Below the pieces are notes generated by a model. That model did no database searches. It saw only the letters and a program-made list of their open reading frames with translations, and had not been told where the DNA came from. This document shows, piece by piece, positions 32,615 through 40,428 of a stretch of DNA of 41,502 nt. The DNA is taken from contig REEJ01000181.1 of NCBI GenBank assembly GCA_007695125.1, forward strand, positions 1 through 41,502, read 5' to 3'. Position numbers and translations under genes: made by a program. The stretch's first letter is position 1. The number at the start of each line of letters is the position of its first letter. Origin of the DNA: Trueperaceae bacterium (GTDB taxonomy: Bacteria > Deinococcota > Deinococci > Deinococcales > Trueperaceae).

Positions 32615-32623
32615 ATGGTAGCA
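32615..32623 (-). promoter_or_regulatory. Extended -10 TGC-TACCAT, leaderless start at 32608
   Basis: On the minus strand TGC-TACCAT is followed 6 bases later by ATG. Confidence 0.65.
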
Positions 32624-32659
32624 CTCGAGGCCACACGCCTCCGACCGAGCGTTCGCGCC

Positions 32660-33748
32660 CTACCGCAGGTCGGGTCGCCCCACGAGGCGCGCCGCCACGG
32701 CCTGGGTCCGCAGCGTCGCGCCGACGTCGAACTCGTCGCGCACGACCGCCAGCGCCGTCCAGTGCCCGTCGGGCCACGGCGCGACGGTCCCCAGGCGGCC
32801 GGCCTTTCGTCCGTCGTCGCCGACCAGGCCGACGTCGTCGAGACTGGGCGCCGCTTCGAGCCTCAGCGTCGCCAACGAGCGCCGCAGGTTGCCGCGCGCC
32901 TCGACCCGGGCCATGATCTCCTGACCCAGGTAACACCCCTTGCGGTACGACACCCGCGCCTCGAGGCCGGCTTCCTGGGGCAGTGCGTCGACGCCCTCTG
33001 CGGCAGCGGCGGCGATGCCGGCGGCCACGCGCGCCGTCGCGAGGGCGCGCTCGCCGATCGCGACGGCGCCCTCGGCCAACAGCGTCGACCAGAGCGGTGC
33101 GAGGTGCTCGCTCAGCACATGCACGTCGACCGCGGCCGTCAGACCGCGCGGTCGTGCGTGCAGCATCACGTCGGCCCCGTGCCAAGCGACCTGGGTCGCT
33201 GCTTCCGGCGCTTCCGGCAGGCGATCGACGGCCAACGCGTCGCGCAGCACGGCGAGCGCGGCCGGACCGCTGACGACGAACGACACGAGTCGCTCGTCGA
33301 GCGGCTCGATGACCACCTGGTCGAAGATCACGTGGGCGTCCAGCGCGGCGCGCACGACGGCGCCGCGACCGTCGTCGACAGCCACGTACACGTCGCGCTC
33401 GCGCCGCACGATCACGACATCGGCCTGCGGCCGCCCGCGGTGATCGAGGAGCAGCGCCTCACGCACACCGCCGGCGCCGAGCCCGCGGACGTCGTGGCTG
33501 ACCTGGCCCTGCAGGAAGTCGATGCGGTCGTCGCCGGTCACGCGCAGCGCGCCACGGCGCACCAGCGGCACGAGCGCCGGCTCGCCCGCCAGCAGGCGAC
33601 GGGCCTCGTCACGTGCGTCCGCGAAGGCGCACACCGCGCCCAGGTCCACGCCGGGCAGCCCGTCGTGGATCGGCCACTCACCGAGCAGGCCCGCCCAGAC
33701 CGGATGGTCGCTGCGCGTCGCCGTGCCGTTGCTGTCGTCCGAGCCCAT
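32660..33748 (-). CDS. ygfZ: Folate-binding YgfZ-type protein
   Basis: A 362-residue GcvT-like protein with the diagnostic motif KGCYLGQE (270-277), followed by EARGNLRR. An N-terminal aminomethyltransferase-like half (about 60-210) includes RVTGDDRIDFLQGQVSHDV. YgfZ/IBA57 proteins use folate in the repair or assembly of Fe-S enzymes such as MiaB. The start is ATG 33748 with GGAGG 5 bases upstream, preferred over an in-frame GTG six codons earlier. It follows the phosphoesterase gene by 19 bases and probably shares its transcript. Confidence 0.88.
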   Translation of the reverse strand: MGSDDSNGTATRSDHPVWAGLLGEWPIHDGLPGVDLGAVCAFADARDEARRLLAGEPALVPLVRRGALRVTGDDRIDFLQGQVSHDVRGLGAGGVREALLLDHRGRPQADVVIVRRERDVYVAVDDGRGAVVRAALDAHVIFDQVVIEPLDERLVSFVVSGPAALAVLRDALAVDRLPEAPEAATQVAWHGADVMLHARPRGLTAAVDVHVLSEHLAPLWSTLLAEGAVAIGERALATARVAAGIAAAAAEGVDALPQEAGLEARVSYRKGCYLGQEIMARVEARGNLRRSLATLRLEAAPSLDDVGLVGDDGRKAGRLGTVAPWPDGHWTALAVVRDEFDVGATLRTQAVAARLVGRPDLR

Positions 33749-33767
33749 GGTTGCCTCCGCGCCCACG

Positions 33768-34517
33768 CTACGTCCCGTCTTCTCCGTCTTTCGTGGTGCC
33801 GGCGACGCCGCGCACGCCGACGATGTGGCGCGGGTCCAGGTCGACGACCTCGCCGGCCAGGCGCCGTGCCCTCGCGGCGCGGAGCGGCTCCAGGTCGACG
33901 ATGGTGAACTCGAACGCGTTCACGACCAAGACGCCCTCGGGGCTCATGTAGCTGCGCGGCGCGTTGGCGCCGGAGAGGTGGACGTGGCCATGGATGTGCA
34001 CCAGCGGGCGCCAGCGCCGGTGGAAGGCGTTGAACGCGGCGACACCGCGATGGGCGTAGTCGCTCCCCTCGTGCGGCCCACGCGGGGCCGCGTGCGTGAG
34101 CAGGACGTCGACGGCGCGTCCCCGACGCCAGCGTCGCAACAGCAACTGGGGTGTCAGGCCCAGGACGTGCCGCTGCATGCCCAGCTGGCTGTACTGGTGG
34201 GGTCCGGGACGGTAGCGCGCGCTCCCCTCGATCCCGGCCACCAAGACGCCACCGACCTCCACCACCCGCCGATGGGCGTTGACGCATCCGCCGGGAAGGC
34301 GCACTTCGTCGGGCTCATCGGCGGAGCGGATCCAGCCGTTGCCATGGTTCCCGAGCACGTACACGGGGGCGACCCGCAGCTTCGTGGCGAGGAACTCCAA
34401 GACGTGGCCGGGCATGTCGCCCGCCGACAGCACGATGTCGAACGGCGGCAGGTTACGCGGGAAACGCTCGCTGTAGACGAGGGGCGAGACGGCATCGGCG
34501 ATGGCAAGGATGCGCAC
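33768..34517 (-). CDS. Metallophosphoesterase-like protein lacking the DxH motif
   Basis: A 249-residue calcineurin-like fold. The motifs AGDMPG (32-37), GNHGN (about 56-60), LLTHAAPRG (about 134-142) and HIHGHVH (about 169-175) are all present. The first motif, normally D-x-H, reads DAV (residues 8-10) in MRILAIADAVSPLV, so one ligand of the first metal is missing. It may be weakly active or work on a different substrate. The start is GTG 34517, 19 bases past prfB, with only a G-rich possible ribosome site. It is probably cotranscribed with prfB and ygfZ. Confidence 0.78.
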   Translation of the reverse strand: MRILAIADAVSPLVYSERFPRNLPPFDIVLSAGDMPGHVLEFLATKLRVAPVYVLGNHGNGWIRSADEPDEVRLPGGCVNAHRRVVEVGGVLVAGIEGSARYRPGPHQYSQLGMQRHVLGLTPQLLLRRWRRGRAVDVLLTHAAPRGPHEGSDYAHRGVAAFNAFHRRWRPLVHIHGHVHLSGANAPRSYMSPEGVLVVNAFEFTIVDLEPLRAARARRLAGEVVDLDPRHIVGVRGVAGTTKDGEDGT

Positions 34518-34536
34518 CGGTGCCGACCCGCCCCCC

Positions 34537-35638
34537 TCAGGCGTTCGCTTCGACCGTGCCAGAGGCGCCTGCGCGCCACTCCAAGCCGGCCCAGATGAGG
34601 TCCTCGATGTCGCCGTCGAGCACGTCGTTCGGATCGTGGCGCATCAGCGCGGTGCGATGGTCCTTGACGTACTGCTTGTCGAGCACGTAGCTGCGGATCT
34701 GTGAACCCCACTCGATCGCCTTCTGATCGCCGCGCGCCTTCATCTGTTCGTCGAGTCGGCGCTGCTCTTCGCGCTCCCAGAGCCGTGAGCGCAGGACCGT
34801 CATCGCCTTCTCGCGGTTCTTGATCTGCGACTTGCCGTCTTGGCACGTGACGACGATCTCGTCGGACGTGCCGCCCCGGTAGACCACGCGCACGGCGGAG
34901 TCGGTCGTGTTGACCGACTGGCCGCCCGGTCCCGACGACCGGTACACGTCGACGCGTACGTCCTTCGGGTCGATGTCGACCTCGATCGCGTCGTCGATCT
35001 CAGGCATCACCTCGACGGACGCGAAACTGGTGTGCCGCCGGTTCTGCGAGTCGAACGGGCTGACACGCACGAGGCGGTGCACGCCGCCCTCGACCTGGAG
35101 CATGCCGAAGGCGCGCTCGCCGCGCACGATGATCTGGGCGTAATCGACGCCGTTCGGTGCGGCATCGTTTCCGACGACGTCGAGGACCTCGACCGAGAAG
35201 CCGTTGCGCTCGCCGAAGCGCTGGTACATGCGCAGGAGCATGCCTGCCCAGTCGGACGATTCGGTACCGCCGGCGCCAGGCTTGATCGTCACGATCGCCG
35301 GGCGATCGGCGTGATCACCCTTGAAGAGCGTCTCGCGGTAGAGGGCGTCGAGCGCGGTCTCGACCCGGCGCTGCTCGACCTCGAGCTCGGCGTGGTCGGC
35401 TTCGCTGGCCATGTCCCACAACTCGACCAGGCCTGCGACGTCGTCCTCGATCCGGGCGAAACCGTCGACCACACGCCTCAGCCGCGTCGCCTCCTGGGTC
35501 ACGGCCTTGGCGCGCTGAGGGTCGTTCCAGATGGCGGGGTCGTTCAGTTGCGGGTCGAGCTCATCGAGCCGGGCACGGGCGCCGGCCAAGTCAAAGATAC
35601 CCCCGAAGGGTGGCGAGCCGTTGCTGGATCCGTTCCAT
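34537..35638 (-). CDS. prfB: Peptide chain release factor 2, with programmed +1 frameshift
   Basis: Reads UGA and UAA stop codons. Fifteen codons from ATG 35638 (MERIQQRLATLRGYL) end at an in-frame TGA (35591-35593). Skipping one T gives GAC and continues to 34537 for a 366-residue protein, as in most prfB genes. The slip site is CGGGGG-TAT-CTT-TGA-C with the internal Shine-Dalgarno-like GGGGG 3 bases before CTT. The RF2 hallmarks are SPFDSQNRRHTSFAS and GGQ in SSGPGGQSVNTTDS. A GGAGG ribosome site lies 9 bases before the ATG and a TACGCT box at 35662-35667. The frame is joined from 35594-35638 and 34537-35592 on the minus strand. Confidence 0.97.
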
Positions 35639-35661
35639 GATGTGATACCTCCGTCGTGCGG

Positions 35662-35667
35662 AGCGTA
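35662..35667 (-). promoter_or_regulatory. -10 box TACGCT for prfB
   Basis: On the minus strand TACGCT lies 23 bases before the prfB ATG, leaving a leader of about 18 bases that carries GGAGG. No -35 match is seen. Confidence 0.55.
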
Positions 35668-35715
35668 CCCCATGTCGGGGGGGTTCCGCCGTCGCTCGGC
35701 CGTCGCCGACGCGCG

Positions 35716-35724
35716 TGATAGCAT
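35716..35724 (+). promoter_or_regulatory. Extended -10 TGA-TAGCAT for cdaA, long leader
   Basis: TGA-TAGCAT ends 114 bases before the cdaA GTG. The first in-frame GTG (35728) is only 3 bases past the box, too close for leaderless use, so a leader of about 108 bases is expected. Confidence 0.55.
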
Positions 35725-35791
35725 CGCGTGATCACGACGACGTGCACCACGCGCGAATCGCGGTGCGCGAGAGGCTCCCCGTACCCGCGTC

Positions 35792-35838
35792 GGGTTCCCT
35801 CCGGACCCCGCGCCCGCTTCGCCCGAGGAGGCGGACCC
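35792..35838 (+). promoter_or_regulatory. Leader stem that could hide the cdaA ribosome-binding site
   Basis: GGGTTCCCTCC (35792-35802) can pair with GGAGG-c-GGACCC (35827-35838), covering the whole Shine-Dalgarno up to the start codon (11 pairs with one bulge). The same GGGTTC can instead pair with an identical GGACCC at 35803-35808, leaving the ribosome site free. The two hairpins exclude each other. No known riboswitch class recognised. Confidence 0.4.
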
Positions 35839-36585
35839 GTGTTCCCGTTCGACGGTTTCGGCCTGCGTGACGTGCTCGACATCGTCATCCTGGCCGCCCT
35901 CTTCTACCAGGCCTACGCGCTGCTCATCGAGTCGCGCGCGTGGAACGTGTTCCGCGGCCTGGCAGCGCTGCTCGGCGTGTGGTTCGTCGCGTCGCAAGCC
36001 GGGCTCGAGGCCACGCGCTTCCTGTTCGACCGGGTGGCGCCCGTCGCGTTCATCGCCGTCGTCGTCGTGTTCCAACCCGAGCTCCGCGCCGCCCTGGAAC
36101 GCGTGGGACGCGGTCGACGCCGCACCGCGAGCGCCGGCGACCCCGTCCAGGAGATCATGACCGCGGTCCGTGACCTGGCGCAGCAACGCATCGGCGCCCT
36201 CATCGCGCTGCAGGGCACGACGCCGTTGGCCGAGTACGGCCGGGCGGGGCGCGAACTCGGTGCGCCCGTGAGCGCGGCGCTGCTGCACACCATCTTCGCC
36301 AGCCGCGGTCCGCTGCACGACGGCGCGGTCATCGTCCGTGACGACGTGGTCACGCACGCGGGCGCCATCTTGCCGTTGTCGGATCGCGATGCGGACGACG
36401 GCTGGGTCGCGCGCCTCGGTACACGGCACCGCGCCGCCTTGGGCCTGGCGGAGGTCTCGGACGCGCTGGTCTTGGTGGTCAGCGAGGAGCGGGGCACCGT
36501 CTCGGTGGCGCATCAGGGCGAGCTCCGCATCGACATCGCGCCGGCGGACGTCCTGACCACGTTGCAGGAGGTGTACGCCGAGTGA
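35839..36585 (+). CDS. cdaA: Diadenylate cyclase CdaA (c-di-AMP synthase)
   Basis: Makes c-di-AMP from two ATP. The 248-residue protein has three membrane helices (about 12-30, 36-53 and 66-82) followed by the DisA_N/DAC domain with DGA (161-163) and RHR (196-198), the catalytic motifs. The start is GTG 35839 with GAGGAGG 7 bases upstream; longer starts back to 35728 would add 37 residues of leader sequence and are rejected. The stop overlaps cdaR by four bases. The usual third partner glmM is absent; def, fmt and der follow. Confidence 0.93.
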   Translation: MFPFDGFGLRDVLDIVILAALFYQAYALLIESRAWNVFRGLAALLGVWFVASQAGLEATRFLFDRVAPVAFIAVVVVFQPELRAALERVGRGRRRTASAGDPVQEIMTAVRDLAQQRIGALIALQGTTPLAEYGRAGRELGAPVSAALLHTIFASRGPLHDGAVIVRDDVVTHAGAILPLSDRDADDGWVARLGTRHRAALGLAEVSDALVLVVSEERGTVSVAHQGELRIDIAPADVLTTLQEVYAE

Positions 36586-37499
36586 GCGCGCGCGAAGTGC
36601 TGACCAGGATCGTGCATCAGTGGCCGCGCAAGCTCGCCGCCATCGGTCTGGCGTTCCTGATGTGGGCGTTCGTCAGCACGACCGACGCCACCATCGGCCA
36701 GCGCTCCATGCTGGTCCCGATCACCGTCGAAGGGATCGCGGCCGACCTCGTGCCGATCGGGATACCGGAGTTCGCCGAGATCACCGTGACCGGTCCGACC
36801 CAACGGCTCGACAGGCTGCGACCCGAGAGCGTCGAGGCGGTGCTCGACCTGAGCGGCCTCAGCGGCGACTTCGCCGCACCCGTCGGTGTGTCACCGCCGC
36901 AGGGCGTGGTCTTGGAGCGCGTCACGCCAGCGGAAGTGCTCGGCATCCTCGAGCGCGTCGCCACACGTCAGGTGCCCGTCACGGTCGTGTTCCTCGGCGC
37001 GCCGCCCGCCGACGTCCGCGTGTTCGGCTCGCCGGATCCCGCCACGGTCGACGTGCGCGGGCGCGGCGCCCGGCTGGACCGCGTCGCCCAGGCGATCGTG
37101 GCGGTCGACGTGGGCCTCGACGTCGCCACCGTTGCCCCCTTCCCTGCCGATGCCGCGGGCCGTCCCGTGGACGACGTCACGGTCATGCCCGCGTCGGTCA
37201 CGGTCACGATGCGCTCGGAGGCGGTGCTGATCGAGCGCGAGGTCCCGCTGCGCCTCCTGCCCATCGTGATCAGCGGCGTGACCGAGGTGACGCCGTCGCA
37301 CGACAGCGTCTCGGTCGTCGGACCGCCGACGCTGGTGACGGCGCTGCAGGAAGTCGTCGCGTCTGCGGTCCTGCCGACGCAACGGCCTGCGCCCGGTCGG
37401 TATACTCTCGACGTGAACGTCGCGACGCCCTCGGGCGTGGCCGTCCTGGACGATGTCAGCGTCAGCGTCGTGTACGTCGAACCGCCGACGGCCCCCTGA
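36582..37499 (+). CDS. cdaR: CdaR (YbbR-domain regulator of CdaA)
   Basis: A 305-residue protein with one N-terminal membrane helix (about 17-33) and then three YbbR-like beta domains (about 40-115, 120-210 and 220-300) facing outside. CdaR binds and modulates CdaA in other bacteria. The GTG start overlaps the cdaA stop (GTGA). Near its 3' end the coding sequence includes a perfect TATACT box (37401-37406), which may be a promoter for def-fmt-der. Confidence 0.88.
   Translation: MSAREVLTRIVHQWPRKLAAIGLAFLMWAFVSTTDATIGQRSMLVPITVEGIAADLVPIGIPEFAEITVTGPTQRLDRLRPESVEAVLDLSGLSGDFAAPVGVSPPQGVVLERVTPAEVLGILERVATRQVPVTVVFLGAPPADVRVFGSPDPATVDVRGRGARLDRVAQAIVAVDVGLDVATVAPFPADAAGRPVDDVTVMPASVTVTMRSEAVLIEREVPLRLLPIVISGVTEVTPSHDSVSVVGPPTLVTALQEVVASAVLPTQRPAPGRYTLDVNVATPSGVAVLDDVSVSVVYVEPPTAP
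37401..37406 (+). promoter_or_regulatory. Internal -10 box TATACT in cdaR, likely for def-fmt-der
   Basis: TATACT falls on codons TAT-ACT, A/T-ending choices unusual in this GC-rich gene. A start of transcription near 37413 would give def a leader of about 110 bases. Preceded by CGG; no -35 seen. Confidence 0.5.
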
Positions 37500-37521
37500 G
37501 GACCGCAGCCCTGGAGTGCCC

Positions 37522-38136
37522 ATGATCCGACCCATCCGCCTCTACGGCGACCCGGTGCTGCGCCGCGCTGCGCGCAGCGTGTCACGCTTCGACGACGATC
37601 TGCGCGCCCTCGCAGCCGACATGATCGACACGATGATCGACGCCGACGGCCTCGGGCTGGCGGCGCCGCAGATCGGCGTCGCTCGCCGCGTGTTCGTCGT
37701 CGCTGGCGCCGCCGACCCCGAGCGGCCGAAGCTCGACGAGGACGCGCCCGAGCCGACGCTGGACGAGCAGCGGGCAGAGGCTCTCGTGTTCGTGAACCCC
37801 ACGCTGCGCGTGCAGGCTGGGGTGCAAACCGGTATCGAAGGGTGCCTCAGCCTCCCGGGCCTGTACCACGACGCCGTGGAGCGCCACGCCGCGCTCAGCG
37901 TGCGCTTCCAGGACCTGAGCGGCGACTGGCACGAGCGTTCGGCCGAGGGGCGTTTCGCGGTGGTGCTGCAGCACGAGGCCGATCATCTCGACGGCGTGCT
38001 GTTCATCGACCGCCTCCCGGATGCCGAGCGGGCCGAGTTCATGGAGGAACACCGGAGCGACCTCGCGCAGATGCAGCGCGACGCCAAGGCGGCGCTGCGC
38101 GGCAACGGCCGGCCCACCGTGGGCCGCACCACATGA
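37522..38136 (+). CDS. def: Peptide deformylase
   Basis: Removes the formyl group from new proteins. The 204-residue protein has the three metal motifs: GLAAPQIG (about 45-52), EGCLSLPG (Cys108) and QHEADHLDG (His151, Glu152, His155). The insert PERPKLDEDAPEPTLDEQRAEA (about 67-87) lengthens one loop. The start is ATG 37522 with GGAG 7 bases upstream. The stop overlaps the fmt start (ATGA). Confidence 0.95.
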   Translation: MIRPIRLYGDPVLRRAARSVSRFDDDLRALAADMIDTMIDADGLGLAAPQIGVARRVFVVAGAADPERPKLDEDAPEPTLDEQRAEALVFVNPTLRVQAGVQTGIEGCLSLPGLYHDAVERHAALSVRFQDLSGDWHERSAEGRFAVVLQHEADHLDGVLFIDRLPDAERAEFMEEHRSDLAQMQRDAKAALRGNGRPTVGRTT

Positions 38137-39104
38137 CGTTGCGACACGAGGCTGGACGTCGGTTGCGGGTCGCCGCCTTCGGCTCGCCCGAGTTCGCGCT
38201 GCCGAGCATCGAGCGGCTGGCCATGGAACACGATCTCGTGCTCGTCGTCAGCCAGAGCGACAAGCCCGCCGGCCGCGGCATGGCGCCACGGACGCCCCCG
38301 GCGGCCGCGTGGGCACGCGACCACGGCGTCGCCCTGGCGCAACCCGAACGGCTCAGGTCGAACGACACCTTCCTCGAGCAGCTGCGAGCGCTCGACCTCG
38401 AGGTCGCCGTGACGGCGGCGTACGGCAAGCTGCTGCCACCCACGCTCCTCAGCATCCCGCGCGAAGGCGTGCTCAACGTCCACGCCAGCCTGTTGCCGCG
38501 CTACCGCGGCGCTGCGCCCGTGCAGCGGGCACTGATCGACGGCGCGGCGGAGACCGGTGTCACCATCATGCAGACCGAGGCTGGCCTCGACACCGGTCCC
38601 GTGCGGCACGTTCGACGAACCGCCATCGGGCCCGACGAGACTGCGGGCGCGCTGCTCGGGCGCTTGGCGGAGCTCGGCGCCGTGGCGCTCTCCGAGGCGC
38701 TGGCGCTGCTCGCTCGGGGCGAGCTGCCGAGCGAGCCCCAGGACCACGCCGCCGCCACGATCGCACCGCGCCTGACGCGAGCCGACGGAAGGATCCGCTG
38801 GACGGACGACGCCGACGCCGTGTCGGCCAGGCACCGCGGCGTCACGCCCTGGCCAGGCAGTTGGTTCGAGCGCCGGCGTGGTGACGGCAACGAGGTCGTG
38901 AAGGTGCACGAGCTGGAGCGAGGTGCGCCCGATGCCCACGGCGCGGCGGGTTCGATCGTCGCGATCGACGACGCGGGTGTACACGTCGCGACGGGACGCG
39001 GTACGGTCGTCCTGCGGGTGCTGCAGTCCCCGGGCAGGCCGCGCCAGGACGCAGCCGCATGGGCGCGCGGCGCGCGACTCGCCGTAGGAGACAGTTGTGG
39101 CTAA
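38133..39104 (+). CDS. fmt: Methionyl-tRNA formyltransferase
   Basis: Formylates initiator Met-tRNA, the reaction later reversed by the product of the adjacent def. The 323-residue protein has the catalytic trio Asn115, His117 and Asp153 in NVHASLLPRYRGAAP and GLDTGPV, with the same 38-residue spacing as in E. coli. A C-terminal OB-like domain begins about residue 215. The start is ATG 38133, overlapping def by four bases. Its stop lies 8 bases inside der. Confidence 0.95.
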   Translation: MTLRHEAGRRLRVAAFGSPEFALPSIERLAMEHDLVLVVSQSDKPAGRGMAPRTPPAAAWARDHGVALAQPERLRSNDTFLEQLRALDLEVAVTAAYGKLLPPTLLSIPREGVLNVHASLLPRYRGAAPVQRALIDGAAETGVTIMQTEAGLDTGPVRHVRRTAIGPDETAGALLGRLAELGAVALSEALALLARGELPSEPQDHAAATIAPRLTRADGRIRWTDDADAVSARHRGVTPWPGSWFERRRGDGNEVVKVHELERGAPDAHGAAGSIVAIDDAGVHVATGRGTVVLRVLQSPGRPRQDAAAWARGARLAVGDSCG

Positions 39105-40419
39105 GGTCGCGATCGTGGGTCGCCCGAACGTGGGGAAGTCGAGCCTCTTCAACCGCCTGCTCGGTCGCCGCGAGGCGATCGTCGCCGACTTCGCTGGCGT
39201 CACCCGCGACGTGAAGGAGTCCGAGGTCGTCAGCGACGACGGGAAGCACTTCACGCTGCTCGACACCGGTGGGCTGTGGTCGGGTGACGAGTGGGAGCAC
39301 GCGATCGAGGCGCGCGTCCGCGATGCGCTCCGTGACGTCGAGCTGGTGCTGTTCTGCGTCGACGGACGCGACGGGCTCGCGGCCGCCGACTTCGAGATCG
39401 CGCGCTTCCTCCGGACCATGGGCATGCCCGTCATGGTGGTGGCGACGAAGGTCGACGACCCGCGTCACGAAGAGGCCCCGGCGTACTTCGAACTCCATGG
39501 CCTCGGGTTCGGCGAGCCCTTCCCCACCGCCGCCGAGCACGCCCGCGGCACGTGGGAGCTGCTGGCCGCCGTCGCGGAGCGCCTGTCGGACGACGAGGGC
39601 GAGGCCGACGACCACCCGATCCGGGTCGCCATCGTGGGGCGCCCGAACGTGGGCAAGTCCAGCCTCCTGAACGCCCTGCTGGGCGAGGAGCGTGTGATCG
39701 TCGCGGACATGCCCGGCACCACGCGCGACGCGATCGACGTGCGCTTCGAGTACGGCGGGCGCTCGTTCATCCTGATCGACACCGCCGGCCTGCGCCGCAA
39801 GGCCGACGGCGACGTCGAGTACTACGCCTCGCTACGCAGCGAGGAGGCCACCCGGCGCGCCGACGTGGCCGTGCTGGTGGTGGATCCGGCGAGCTTCGGC
39901 GACCACGAGATGCGCGTGGGCAACATCGCGCTCGAACACGGCGTGCCGGTGGTGATGGCCGTGAACAAGTGGGACCTGGTCGAGGACGCCGCCCTCGAGC
40001 CGACCCGGAAGGCGCTGCGCGAGGCGCTGGTGCATCTCGCCGCGGTGCCCCGCATCGAGACGTCGGCGCTCACCTCGTTCGGGCTGCACGAGCTCCTCGC
40101 GAGCGCGGTGCGGGTCTACGACCAGGCCCGCCAACGCGTGTCGACCGGCGTGGTCAACCGCTGGATCGACGTCTGGACGCAGCGGCAGACGCCGCCCAAC
40201 TTCAAGGGGACGTCGCTGCGCGTCTACTACGGCAGCCAGGTCGACGTGGCGCCGCCGACGTTCGTGTTCTCGGTGAACAACGAGCGCTACGTCACCCGCG
40301 CGTACGAGCAGTACCTGCGCAACCGGCTCCGCGAGGACCTGAACTTCACGGAGGTACCGATCCGAACCGTGTTCAAAGCGCGCGGGCGGCGCGAGGGGAG
40401 CAAGCGGGTACGCACCTGA
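39097..40419 (+). CDS. der: Ribosome-assembly GTPase Der (EngA)
   Basis: A double-GTPase needed for 50S subunit maturation. The 440-residue protein has G domain 1 (GRPNVGKSS 8-16, DTGGLW, TKVD in place of NKVD), G domain 2 (GRPNVGKSSLLNALLG, DTAGLRRK, NKWD) and the C-terminal KH-like domain (about 345-430). The start is GTG 39097 with GGAG 7 bases upstream, inside the end of fmt. A small hairpin that encloses its TGA separates it from the convergent S4 gene. Confidence 0.95.
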   Translation: MAKVAIVGRPNVGKSSLFNRLLGRREAIVADFAGVTRDVKESEVVSDDGKHFTLLDTGGLWSGDEWEHAIEARVRDALRDVELVLFCVDGRDGLAAADFEIARFLRTMGMPVMVVATKVDDPRHEEAPAYFELHGLGFGEPFPTAAEHARGTWELLAAVAERLSDDEGEADDHPIRVAIVGRPNVGKSSLLNALLGEERVIVADMPGTTRDAIDVRFEYGGRSFILIDTAGLRRKADGDVEYYASLRSEEATRRADVAVLVVDPASFGDHEMRVGNIALEHGVPVVMAVNKWDLVEDAALEPTRKALREALVHLAAVPRIETSALTSFGLHELLASAVRVYDQARQRVSTGVVNRWIDVWTQRQTPPNFKGTSLRVYYGSQVDVAPPTFVFSVNNERYVTRAYEQYLRNRLREDLNFTEVPIRTVFKARGRREGSKRVRT

Positions 40420-40425
40420 GGTGCG
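40411..40425. terminator. Hairpin with the der stop codon as its loop
   Basis: CGCACC (40411-40416), loop TGA (the der stop codon) and GGTGCG (40420-40425). It is short, with no T run, and lies 4 bases before the convergent gene's stop. A third nearby case of a stop codon built into a junction hairpin. Confidence 0.45.
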
Positions 40426-40428
40426 GCC

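Noticed and set aside
35591-35593. Premature stop in prfB suggesting a pseudogene
   Set aside because: The TGA sits in the canonical prfB frameshift site, and the protein is full length after the +1 shift.
35728-35838. N-terminal extension of CdaA from GTG 35728
   Set aside because: The GTG is only 3 bases past the -10 box, the added residues are unlike any CdaA, and a good GAGGAGG ribosome site precedes GTG 35839, which gives the normal family start.
37413-37499. A separate small gene beginning at the GTG after TATACT
   Set aside because: It is in frame with cdaR and encodes only the last 28 residues of its final YbbR domain; an internal promoter is the simpler reading.
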